Origin: Pampinifervens sp037481935 | GTDB lineage: Bacteria; Aquificota; Aquificia; Aquificales; Aquificaceae | Assembly: GCF_046159715.1 (NCBI RefSeq) | Contig: NZ_JBJXCT010000004.1 | Coordinates: 112,815 to 176,814, forward strand | Length of the DNA stretch: 64,000 bases | Reading direction: 5' to 3' | Part shown: in pieces, positions 42,371-50,560 of the stretch | Numbering within the stretch: position 1 is the stretch's first letter | Layout of the letters: the number at the start of each line of letters is the position of its first letter | Notes under the pieces: generated by a model | Told to the model about the DNA's origin: nothing | Databases searched by the model: none | The model's input: the letters and a program-made list of their open reading frames with translations, nothing else | Program-made: the position numbers and the translations under genes

Positions 42371-45325
42371 ATGTTTAGCGAAAACCTGCTCTCTGGGAGG
42401 TCTCTTGAATACATTAGCAGGGCAAAAGAGCTGGCAAAGAAGAGGGGAGACAGCAAGGTGGATACGGACCACCTCCTTCTTGCCCTACTCATGGACGAAA
42501 AGTCCGCTCTGGGAAAATATCTTGAAAAGAGAGGTATAGAGGCAAAAGGTCTCTATAAAAAGGTTTCTGAATACCTTGAAAAGCTCTACGCTCAGATAGG
42601 CAGAGCGGCTGAGCAGGAAGCCAAGCATCTTATTGACCTCAGAAGTAAAATTATGCAGGTAAAATCCGACATAGGTCATGTGCAGATGGAGCTGGAAAAG
42701 GTCAGGAAGGCAAAAGAAAGCATAAGTCAGGAGCTTCAGAGGGTAAGAAGATACGGAGACTACTGGAGCCTTCAGGAGCTTCAGGTGGAGCTCACAAGGC
42801 TTGAAAGGCTTGAAAGCCAGTATAGAAGCCAGCTGGAAGGTGTGGAGAGGAGCCTCTCTGCGGTGTTCAGACCAGAGGACGTAAGAGCCTTTCTTGAAAA
42901 CAGGCTCAGCATTGACGGTCTTATAAGGAAAGCCCTTGAGACGTCAAGTCTTGTGGAACAGGTGAAGGAACTGGGTCTTTCACCTGAGAGGGTAACAGAT
43001 GCAGTGGGTAAGATTGTCTTTGGTAGAGAGCCTGTCTTTGACTACTCTCAGAACCTTGTAAAGGTTCTTGAAAGGGCTCAGGACAGGGCAGTCTCTGAGG
43101 GGCTCTCTCAGGTGGAGCCCTATCACATAGTTGCCAGCCTGCTTGAAGCAAAGGACACCATAGCTGGTAAGATTTTAGAAGATATATCAGGAGGTGAAAA
43201 GATGAAGGATGTGGCACAGGAACTCAGAGAAGAAGAAAAGTCTGCCCTTGAGAGGTTCGGGGTAGACCTCACTCAGCTTGCGAGGGAGGGCAAACTTGAC
43301 CCAGTAATAGGAAGAGAGAAGGAGATAAATCAGGTCATTGAAGTTCTCCTGAGAAGAACAAAGAACAATCCCGTTCTTGTGGGTGACCCGGGTGTGGGTA
43401 AGACTGCAATAGTGGAGGGACTTGCTCAGAGGATAGTGAACAAGGAGGTTCCCATAGAGCTTCAGGATAAGGCTGTTATCTCCGTTGATATGGGTTCTAT
43501 CATAGCAGGTTCTAAATACAGAGGAGAGTTTGAGGAGAGGTTTAAAGGACTTCTGGATGAGGTAAAGCAAAAGGGAAATGTAATACTCTTCATAGATGAG
43601 ATACACACGGTGGTGGGTGCAGGAAGGGCGGAGGGTGCAGTGGACGCAGGAAACATGCTAAAGCCACCCCTTGCAAGAGGCGAAATAAGGGTAATCGGAG
43701 CCACAACGGTAGACGAATACAGAAAGCACATAGAAAAGGACCCAGCCCTTGAAAGGAGGTTCCAGCCCATATATGTAGACGAGCCCACTGAAGAGGAAAC
43801 TGTAGAAATACTGAAGGGCCTAAGACCCAAGCTGGAAAAGCACCACAAGGTAAAAATTTCTGACGAGGCTATAGAGGCTGCGGTAAAGCTCACAAGGAGG
43901 TATGTAACCTTCAGAAAGCTCCCTGACAAGGCAATAGACGCCCTTGACCAGGCTTCTGCGCGCAAAAAGCTCATGGCGGTAGCCCTTCCTCCTGAGGTTC
44001 AGGAGATAGACAGAAAACTCAGGAGCCTTGAGGAAGAGATTCAGAAGGCATATCTGGAGGGCAACTATGAGAAAGAAGCCCAGCTGAAGATTAAGAAGGT
44101 TCAGCTTGAAAAGGAAAAGCAGGCAATAGTCTCAAAACTTGGTGGTGTGGATGCCAGGATTTCTGAGATAAAGAGGCGTATGGAAGAGCTTGACCAGGAA
44201 ATCCTCAAGGCGTCCGAAAGGGGGGACTACGAAAGAGAAGCAAACCTCAAAATAGAAAAGGTGAAACTTGAAAAAGAACTCAAAGAACTCGAGAGCAAGA
44301 AGGCAGAGGAGCTTCTGGTTACATGGGACGATGTGGCACAGGTTGTCTCCGAGTGGACGGGAATACCCGTCACAAAGCTGAGGGAAGAAGAGATGGAGAG
44401 ACTTCTCAGACTTGAGGAAGAGCTTCACAAGAGGGTCATAGACCAGGAGCATGCGGTGGTGGCGGTCTCCGAAGCCATAAGGAGGGCAAGGGCAGGTCTG
44501 AAAGACCCCAAGAGACCCATAGCCAGCTTTCTGTTTCTGGGACCCACCGGCGTTGGAAAGACCGAGCTTTCAAAGGCGCTTGCGGAACTCCTCTTTGGAG
44601 ATGAAGATGCCCTCATAAGGCTTGATATGTCTGAGTTCAAAGAAGAGCACAGCGTGGCAAAGCTCATAGGTGCACCCCCGGGCTATGTGGGTTACGAGGA
44701 GGGTGGAAAACTGACCGAAGCGGTGCGTAGAAAGCCCTACTCTGTCATACTTCTTGATGAGGTGGAAAAGGCCCACCCAAGGGTCTTTGACCTTTTCCTT
44801 CAGGTGCTGGACGATGGAAGGTTAACAGACTCTCACGGAAGGACCGTAGACTTCAGGAACACGGTCATAATCATGACCTCCAACATAGGCTCTCAGTATC
44901 TTCTTAGCATATCTGTGGACGGAGACGAAGAGAAGGTGCAGAGGGAGTTTGAAAGAGCAAAGGAGAGGGTTCTTGAAGAGCTTCGCTACCACTTCAGGCC
45001 AGAATTCCTTAACAGGGTGGACGAGATAATAGTTTTCAAGCCACTTACCATGAAAGAACTCTTCCAGATTATAGACCTGCTGGTGGCTGGTGTGAACAAG
45101 AGGCTGGCGGAGAGGAACATAAGCATTGAGCTCACAAAGGGCGCCAAGGAACACCTTGTAAAGCTGGGCTACGACCCTGCTTACGGTGCAAGACCCCTCA
45201 AAAGAACCCTGCAGAAGCACCTTGAAACCCCGCTGGCAAACCTCATAATAAAGGGTGAAATAAAGGACGGGCAGAAGGTGGTGGTGGATGTGGAAGATGG
45301 GCAGCTGAGCTTCAGTGGCACGTGA
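42371..45325 (+). CDS. clpB: Disaggregase ClpB with expanded N-terminal region
   Basis: 984 residues, longer than the usual 860. The first Clp-N repeat (about 8-55) is separated from the second (about 225-290) by a highly charged helical insertion (about 70-200). D1 has GDPGVGKTA (about 338), a long coiled-coil middle domain spans about 520-650 (with the doubled 'EGNYEKEAQLKIKK / ERGDYEREANLKIEK' pattern), and D2 has GPTGVGKTE (about 724). It rescues aggregated protein with DnaK. Residues typical of both AAA+ modules are intact. Very long ClpB forms occur in Aquificales. Confidence 0.93.
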   Translation: MFSENLLSGRSLEYISRAKELAKKRGDSKVDTDHLLLALLMDEKSALGKYLEKRGIEAKGLYKKVSEYLEKLYAQIGRAAEQEAKHLIDLRSKIMQVKSDIGHVQMELEKVRKAKESISQELQRVRRYGDYWSLQELQVELTRLERLESQYRSQLEGVERSLSAVFRPEDVRAFLENRLSIDGLIRKALETSSLVEQVKELGLSPERVTDAVGKIVFGREPVFDYSQNLVKVLERAQDRAVSEGLSQVEPYHIVASLLEAKDTIAGKILEDISGGEKMKDVAQELREEEKSALERFGVDLTQLAREGKLDPVIGREKEINQVIEVLLRRTKNNPVLVGDPGVGKTAIVEGLAQRIVNKEVPIELQDKAVISVDMGSIIAGSKYRGEFEERFKGLLDEVKQKGNVILFIDEIHTVVGAGRAEGAVDAGNMLKPPLARGEIRVIGATTVDEYRKHIEKDPALERRFQPIYVDEPTEEETVEILKGLRPKLEKHHKVKISDEAIEAAVKLTRRYVTFRKLPDKAIDALDQASARKKLMAVALPPEVQEIDRKLRSLEEEIQKAYLEGNYEKEAQLKIKKVQLEKEKQAIVSKLGGVDARISEIKRRMEELDQEILKASERGDYEREANLKIEKVKLEKELKELESKKAEELLVTWDDVAQVVSEWTGIPVTKLREEEMERLLRLEEELHKRVIDQEHAVVAVSEAIRRARAGLKDPKRPIASFLFLGPTGVGKTELSKALAELLFGDEDALIRLDMSEFKEEHSVAKLIGAPPGYVGYEEGGKLTEAVRRKPYSVILLDEVEKAHPRVFDLFLQVLDDGRLTDSHGRTVDFRNTVIIMTSNIGSQYLLSISVDGDEEKVQREFERAKERVLEELRYHFRPEFLNRVDEIIVFKPLTMKELFQIIDLLVAGVNKRLAERNISIELTKGAKEHLVKLGYDPAYGARPLKRTLQKHLETPLANLIIKGEIKDGQKVVVDVEDGQLSFSGT

Positions 45326-45328
45326 GCC

Positions 45329-45601
45329 ATGGACAGAGAGGAGTTTCTAAAAGCCTTTTCATGGGACGGGGAGGAGAGCTATGAGGAACTTCTTATTAGA
45401 GCCATGCTCTACGGCAATCCACTCAAAATAGCCCAGCTCTTTACGGAAGAAGAGCTCAAGAAAGTGTTTCTGGAAAACATACACAGGTTTAAGAGGGAGA
45501 ATAGAGCTTTCTGGCAGTTAGTCCTTGAGGTGTCTGAAGATGAGCTTAGAAGGTGTGCAGAGAGAAACTTTAGAGAGGGTTGTATCCTATTCCCTTACTG
45601 A
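45329..45601 (+). CDS. Small hypothetical protein, possible antitoxin partner
   Basis: 90 residues, acidic and probably helical, with no recognised family; it ends FREGCILFPY. It starts three bases after clpB, and the nucleotidyltransferase-like gene begins inside it (62-base overlap). Small proteins just ahead of AbiEii-like genes are often their antitoxins, which is the only reason to suggest that role. No ribosome-binding site stands out, so it may be translated by coupling to clpB. Confidence 0.55.
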   Translation: MDREEFLKAFSWDGEESYEELLIRAMLYGNPLKIAQLFTEEELKKVFLENIHRFKRENRAFWQLVLEVSEDELRRCAERNFREGCILFPY

Positions 45602-46175
45602 GGGTTTCTATTTAGCTGGTGGCACTGCACTGGCAATTAGATACTCCCACAGACCTTCACAAGGCTTTGATTTCTTTACTTACCCCTCTGAAGATTTCAG
45701 AGTCAGCAGTATGATGGAAAAGCTCAGACTCCTACCTGCAGAGGTCGTATCCATGAGGGAGGATACGCTCATATTTTTTATAGAGGGCGTTAGATTTTCC
45801 TTTTTCAAATACTCATACCCGCTTCTGGAGGAACTGGAGCTCCGGAAAGACCTGAACATCTCAATGGCAAGGGACAGGGACATTGCCTGCATGAAGGCTG
45901 TAGCTATTGCACAGAGGGGTAACAAAAGAGATTTCTTTGACCTGTGGTTTCTTATGAACAAAAGGGGGATAACCCTCCGTGGACTGCTACATGACCTCTG
46001 TCAGAAATACAGTGGCTACGACCCGGGCATTTTCCTGAGAGCTCTGGCCTTCTTTGAAGATGCAGAAAAAGAAAACAACAGATACATAGACCCCTTCTGG
46101 GATGATATCAAAAGGTTCATGGCTTCATTGGTCAAGGCAGAATACAGACTCAGCATGAGAAGACCGGGTCCTTAA
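45540..46175 (+). CDS. AbiEii/DUF1814-type nucleotidyltransferase-like protein
   Basis: 211 residues from the ATG at 45540 (a GAGGTG lies upstream; a TTG at 45525 is an alternative). It has the family motif YLAGGTALAIRYSHRPS near residue 30 and a later KAVAIAQRGNKRDFFDLWFLM. In typical members the HRxS motif is followed by an Asp-x-Asp metal pair. Here the sequence is QGFDF, so the first Asp is Gly and only the second remains. It may be weakened or act differently. Family members are toxins of abortive-infection or toxin-antitoxin systems. It converges on rel. Confidence 0.7.
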   Translation: MSLEGVQRETLERVVSYSLTEGFYLAGGTALAIRYSHRPSQGFDFFTYPSEDFRVSSMMEKLRLLPAEVVSMREDTLIFFIEGVRFSFFKYSYPLLEELELRKDLNISMARDRDIACMKAVAIAQRGNKRDFFDLWFLMNKRGITLRGLLHDLCQKYSGYDPGIFLRALAFFEDAEKENNRYIDPFWDDIKRFMASLVKAEYRLSMRRPGP

Positions 46176-46186
46176 ATACTCTTTCT

Positions 46187-48280
46187 CTACCCCATCAGCC
46201 TCTGCACGCTCTCCACACCTTCCAGAGCCCGAAGGGCTTCTTTTACCCTGAGAAAGCTCTGGTAATTCTCCACCTGCAGTGTGAAGTCCATGAGCGCCTG
46301 ACCGGAGGGCAGGCTCTTGGTTCTGGCCTCTGTAATGTTTGCTCCTGACTTGGCTATGGTGGTAGTAACTTCTCCCAGAATACCCATTCTGTCCTTTGCC
46401 AGCAGTCTTAGTCTGACAGGATGAAGTCCCTGAGACCTGCTCCAGAGAACTTTTATAACCTTTTCAGGTGAAACCTTCCAGATGTGAACAAGGTTTGGAC
46501 ATTCCTTTGAATGTATCACAAGCCCTTTTCCTCTGGATATAACTCCGTATACATCCTCACCCGGCAGGGGGTTGCAGCACTCTGCCAGGGTATGAAGCAC
46601 ATTTCCAAGACCATCTATATGAAGTATGTCCTCTACCCTTTCCTGAGGTCTTTCCTTCTGGGTTTTTCTGAAGAGGGAATACACCCTTTCCTTTGAAAGC
46701 TTACCGCTTCCAAGGAGCAGGTATACATCTTCCTCCCCCTTAGCCTCCGTCTCTTCAATAAGCCTTTTCAAGAGCATATCTTTGCCTATCCCCAGTCTCT
46801 GAGAGAAGAGGTCAAGCCTTTCCTTACCAAGCTGGAGATGTCTTTCTCTTTCAAGTTCCTTCAGCACAGCCTTTATCTTGTTCCTTGCTCTTGATGTAAC
46901 CACAAAGCTGAGCCACTCCTGATTTGGTTTTTTGTGGGGACTTGTTATTATCTCCACCATGTCCCCACTCTGAAGCCTGTAGTTTAGAGGTACAATCCTG
47001 CCATTGATCTTTGCTCCAGCACAGTGATTGCCCACCTCTGTGTGTATGTAATAGGCAAAGTCAACGGGCGTTGAGCCCTTCGGAAGAACTACCAGGTCTC
47101 CCTTTGGTGTAAAAACAAAGACCTCCTCGGAAAAGAGCTCCAGCTTGAGGTTTTCCAGAAGCTCCTGTGGGTTTTTGCTGCCTTTCACGCTTTCCACAAG
47201 ACTTTTCAGCCATGAGTATACTGCACCGTCCTTTACACTTCTTCCCTCCTTGTAAGCCCAGTGGGCAGCTATACCCTTCTCCGCCCTTTCATGCATCTCC
47301 CAGGTTCTTATCTGAACCTCCACCATCCTGCCCTTTGGACCTATCACTGCAGTGTGAAGGGACTGGTAAAGGTTAGGCTTTGGCAGGGATATGTAGTCGT
47401 CAAATTTCCCCGGAACGGGCTTGAATATGCTGTGGACTATTCCAAGAACAAGATAGCATTCCTGCACAGTGCCCACTATAACCCTCACGCCCAGTATATC
47501 ATGCACATCCTCAAGTCTTATACCCTTTCTGAGAGTTTTCTGCCATATGCCATACAGGTGCTTGGGTCTGTATGCCACATGGGCATCTATGCCAGCCTTT
47601 TTGAGTTCCTCTTTGAGCTTAGGTATAAAAACCCTTTTCAGGTAGTCTTCAAGCTCTCTTCTGCTCCTGCCCACAAAGCTCTTAACCTCCTCGTATTCCT
47701 TCGGATAAAGGTGCATAAAACAGAGGTCTTCAAGCTCTGTCTTTATCTTCCAGAGGCCAAGCCTGTTGGCAATAGGAACGTATATTTCAAGGGTCTCCCT
47801 TGCTATCCTCACCCGCTTTTCCCTGCTGAAACACTGGAGGGTTTTCATGTTATGAAGTCTGTCTGCAAGCTTTACGAATATGACCCTCAGGTCCTTTGAG
47901 AAGGCAAGGATTAGCTTTCTGTAGTTTTCCGCCTTCTGAGTTTCCACATCCTTGAAGTTAATCTTTCCCAGCTTTGTCACTCCCTCCACTATGTCCGCCA
48001 CGTCTTTGCCAAATTTCTCCTTCAGCTCCTCGTAAGTGGTCTGCGTGTCTTCAAGCACATCATGCAGTAGTCCGGCAACCACCGTATCTGTGTCCATACC
48101 CAGTTCTGCCAGAGTTATGGCAACTTCTATGGGATGCACCACGTATGGCTCTCCAGATTTCCTGAACTGCCCTGCATGCTTCTCCTCTATGAACTCAAGT
48201 GCTTTCCTTACCCTGCCATCTTCGTATCCAAGAGATTTAAGGAGCCTTTCCTCGTGCCTTTTATGTAATGTAGCCTCCAT
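46187..48280 (-). CDS. rel: Bifunctional (p)ppGpp synthetase/hydrolase
   Basis: 697 residues, normal RelA/SpoT length. The N-terminal HD hydrolase has HPIEVAITLAEL and LLHDVLEDT, and an intact later HNMKTL. The synthetase domain has GVRVIV and the EVQIRT substrate motif. TGS (about 385-445), a zinc-finger-like helical region and a C-terminal ACT domain (about 625-697) follow. It sets the stringent-response alarmone level. The HD residues being intact argues for both activities. The ATG is 17 bases from divergent mreB and has no Shine-Dalgarno. Confidence 0.94.
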   Translation of the reverse strand: MEATLHKRHEERLLKSLGYEDGRVRKALEFIEEKHAGQFRKSGEPYVVHPIEVAITLAELGMDTDTVVAGLLHDVLEDTQTTYEELKEKFGKDVADIVEGVTKLGKINFKDVETQKAENYRKLILAFSKDLRVIFVKLADRLHNMKTLQCFSREKRVRIARETLEIYVPIANRLGLWKIKTELEDLCFMHLYPKEYEEVKSFVGRSRRELEDYLKRVFIPKLKEELKKAGIDAHVAYRPKHLYGIWQKTLRKGIRLEDVHDILGVRVIVGTVQECYLVLGIVHSIFKPVPGKFDDYISLPKPNLYQSLHTAVIGPKGRMVEVQIRTWEMHERAEKGIAAHWAYKEGRSVKDGAVYSWLKSLVESVKGSKNPQELLENLKLELFSEEVFVFTPKGDLVVLPKGSTPVDFAYYIHTEVGNHCAGAKINGRIVPLNYRLQSGDMVEIITSPHKKPNQEWLSFVVTSRARNKIKAVLKELERERHLQLGKERLDLFSQRLGIGKDMLLKRLIEETEAKGEEDVYLLLGSGKLSKERVYSLFRKTQKERPQERVEDILHIDGLGNVLHTLAECCNPLPGEDVYGVISRGKGLVIHSKECPNLVHIWKVSPEKVIKVLWSRSQGLHPVRLRLLAKDRMGILGEVTTTIAKSGANITEARTKSLPSGQALMDFTLQVENYQSFLRVKEALRALEGVESVQRLMG

Positions 48281-48297
48281 AGTTTATAATATTAGAG
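48281..48297. promoter_or_regulatory. 17-base overlapping divergent promoter of rel and mreB
   Basis: The whole gap between the two start codons is 17 bases. The plus strand holds TATAAT (48285-48290), seven bases before the mreB ATG. The minus strand holds TATTAT (48291-48286) and TAATAT (48294-48289), five and eight bases before the rel ATG. Both -10 elements therefore overlap and both -35 regions lie within the opposite gene. Confidence 0.55.
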
Positions 48298-49329
48298 ATG
48301 TTAAGCAAATTAGCAAATTTTCTCGGTTTCGTAGCCAGCAACATAGGTATAGACCTTGGCACCGCCAACACGGTGGTTTACGCCCAGGGAAAGGGTATAG
48401 TGCTCTACGAACCTTCCATAGTTGCCGTTGACGTGCGCTCTGGCAGAGTTCTGGCTGTTGGGAAAGAAGCAAAGGAGATGCTGGGAAAGACCCCTGAGAA
48501 CATACAGACTGTCAGGCCACTCAGGGATGGTGTTATAACTGACTTTGAGGCTACAAAGGTTATGCTCTCCTACTTTATAAACAAGGCAATAGGGGGGAGC
48601 ATATTCAAGGCAAAGCCGAGGGTTGTTATAGGCGTGCCCTCTGGGGTTACACAGGTAGAAAAGAGGGCGGTCATAGATGCGGCTAAAAGTGCAGGGGCAA
48701 GAGAGGTTTACCTCATAGCGGAGCCTATGGCTGCTGCCATAGGTGCAGGACTTCCCATAGAGGAACCAATAGGGAACATGGTGGTGGACATAGGGGGAGG
48801 AACTACGGAAATAGCCATTATCTCTCTTGCAGGTATAGTGGTTTCCAATTCCATAAGGGTTGCCGGTGATGAGATGACAGAGTCCATAATACAGCATGTT
48901 AAGAAAAAGCATCATCTTCTCATAGGTGAACAGACCGCTGAGAAGGCAAAGATAGAGCTTGGCAGTGCCATATACGAGGAAGAGGAGAGGTTTATGGAGA
49001 TAAAGGGCAGGGATATAACGGGGCTCCCAAAAGTAGTTAGAATAAGCAACAGAGATGTGACAGAGGCCCTTGAGGATGTGCTCTCTTCCATCGTAAACGC
49101 TGTCAAGTCTACCCTTGAGAGGACTCCACCAGAGCTGGCTTCTGACATAGCAGAAAGAGGAATCACTCTGGCAGGAGGAGGCTCGCTTCTGAGAAACCTA
49201 AACATAAGGATAGAGCGTGAAACTGGTATTAAAACCCAATACTGCGAAGACCCAATAACTGCAGTTGCAAGAGGTGTGGGAAGAGTTCTTGACAACATAG
49301 AACTCATAAGGAAAGTCTCTATGGTATGA
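48298..49329 (+). CDS. mreB: Rod-shape protein MreB
   Basis: 343-residue actin homologue. The phosphate-1 loop GIDLGTANTVVY (about 18-29), the connect and phosphate-2 motifs (VVDIGGGTTEIAIISL) and the adenosine motif (GITLAGGGSLLRNL) are all present. It forms membrane-bound filaments that guide side-wall synthesis. First gene of mreB-mreC-mreD-mrdA; its stop overlaps the mreC start by four bases. The start has a TATAAT box seven bases upstream and no Shine-Dalgarno. Confidence 0.97.
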   Translation: MLSKLANFLGFVASNIGIDLGTANTVVYAQGKGIVLYEPSIVAVDVRSGRVLAVGKEAKEMLGKTPENIQTVRPLRDGVITDFEATKVMLSYFINKAIGGSIFKAKPRVVIGVPSGVTQVEKRAVIDAAKSAGAREVYLIAEPMAAAIGAGLPIEEPIGNMVVDIGGGTTEIAIISLAGIVVSNSIRVAGDEMTESIIQHVKKKHHLLIGEQTAEKAKIELGSAIYEEEERFMEIKGRDITGLPKVVRISNRDVTEALEDVLSSIVNAVKSTLERTPPELASDIAERGITLAGGGSLLRNLNIRIERETGIKTQYCEDPITAVARGVGRVLDNIELIRKVSMV

Positions 49330-50114
49330 AGGGCTATTTTGCACCTTTTATGGTTCTGCTTTTCAGCCTTTTGCTTTACTTTATCAACCTTTCCACGTTG
49401 CCATACTTTAGCTATGCTTACAACCTCCTGAGGTCGGCAGTTTACCCTCTTTTTGAACTCAAGGGGAACATGGCAGAGGCTACAAGGAGAGCCATAGAAA
49501 CCTATTTGCTTTTAAGGAACGTGAGCGAAGAAAACCAGAGGCTCAGAAAAGAACTTGAAGAGTATAAACTGTATAAAGCCCAGCTTCTTACCTGTGAAAA
49601 CAATCTCAAAAACCTGAACAAAGCCATAGACCTTCCTTTTCAACCTGGTAACTACCCCCTCGTTTACGCAAGCGTAATAGCCTACGACCCATCAGGCAGG
49701 GATGCCTTTGTGCTCGTAAACAAGGGGCAGGATAAGGGATTATCTCAGGGCATGCTGGTCTTTTCTGGGGATAATCTGGTGGGTATTGTGGACAGCGTGT
49801 ATGGGAGTTCCTCAAGGATAAGAACAGTTTTCTCTGAGGAATTTACCCTGAGCTCGGGGGTTGGAGATAAGGCGTACATATACAGAGGAGGCTTCCCCAC
49901 GGGTTCTCTGCTTCATGTGAGGGTAGAGGACGAGATTAAAGTTGGGGATATGGTCTATGTTAGAGTGCCGGGAAAGAATTTTCCCCATCTCACCATTGGC
50001 ACAGTTCAGCGGGTTTCCAATGAAGAAAAGGGCTTTTTTAAGAGAGTTGAAGTCAGACCATCAGCAGACATAAGGAAAGCCCACATTCTTTTAATCATAA
50101 AGGAGCCTTTATGA
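49326..50114 (+). CDS. mreC: Rod-shape protein MreC
   Basis: 262 residues. One N-terminal membrane helix (about 8-26), a coiled coil (about 50-95), and a periplasmic beta domain with NKGQDKGLSQGMLVFSGDNLVGIV, typical of MreC. It links MreB to the PBP2/RodA synthesis machine. Four-base overlaps with mreB and mreD show coupling. Confidence 0.93.
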   Translation: MKGYFAPFMVLLFSLLLYFINLSTLPYFSYAYNLLRSAVYPLFELKGNMAEATRRAIETYLLLRNVSEENQRLRKELEEYKLYKAQLLTCENNLKNLNKAIDLPFQPGNYPLVYASVIAYDPSGRDAFVLVNKGQDKGLSQGMLVFSGDNLVGIVDSVYGSSSRIRTVFSEEFTLSSGVGDKAYIYRGGFPTGSLLHVRVEDEIKVGDMVYVRVPGKNFPHLTIGTVQRVSNEEKGFFKRVEVRPSADIRKAHILLIIKEPL

Positions 50115-50560
50115 AATTCTACATAATAGCTTTTTTCCTCGCATACTTTCAGAGTTCTGTGCTCCTTGCCCTTTTCCATAGCATGCTTTTGACCCCCAAT
50201 CTTCTCCTCCTATACCTTTTCCTTAACATCCTTGGGGAGGGTAATTCCTGGCTCAGAAGAGCGGTTCTGGCTGGTTTTTTCCTTGACCTGTTTCAGGACT
50301 CTCTTGGATTAAATCTATCTGGCTTTGTGCTTTTTGCTACACTTTTCAACCTTATGAAGCTAAGGATTGAGATGCCCAGCAGGGTATCTCTTTTGCTTGT
50401 CTATGCACTGCTCTCTCTAGTGGAAAGGCTCTGGGTGATAGCCCTTTTCAGGATAAGATACTATACAGAGCTTAATATCTGGCTTGCTCTCTTGAGCTTT
50501 TCCCTTGAACTGCTTTTCCTTTATCTTATTTCAGGAAGATACCTTTACAGGGAGTCATGA
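50111..50560 (+). CDS. mreD: Rod-shape protein MreD
   Basis: 149 residues with five hydrophobic helices; the LAGFFLDLFQDSLGLNLSGF segment is the usual MreD landmark. It is part of the elongasome in the inner membrane. Sequence conservation is low in this family, and the assignment rests largely on the membrane pattern and on its fixed position between mreC and mrdA, overlapping each by four bases. Confidence 0.9.
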   Translation: MKFYIIAFFLAYFQSSVLLALFHSMLLTPNLLLLYLFLNILGEGNSWLRRAVLAGFFLDLFQDSLGLNLSGFVLFATLFNLMKLRIEMPSRVSLLLVYALLSLVERLWVIALFRIRYYTELNIWLALLSFSLELLFLYLISGRYLYRES

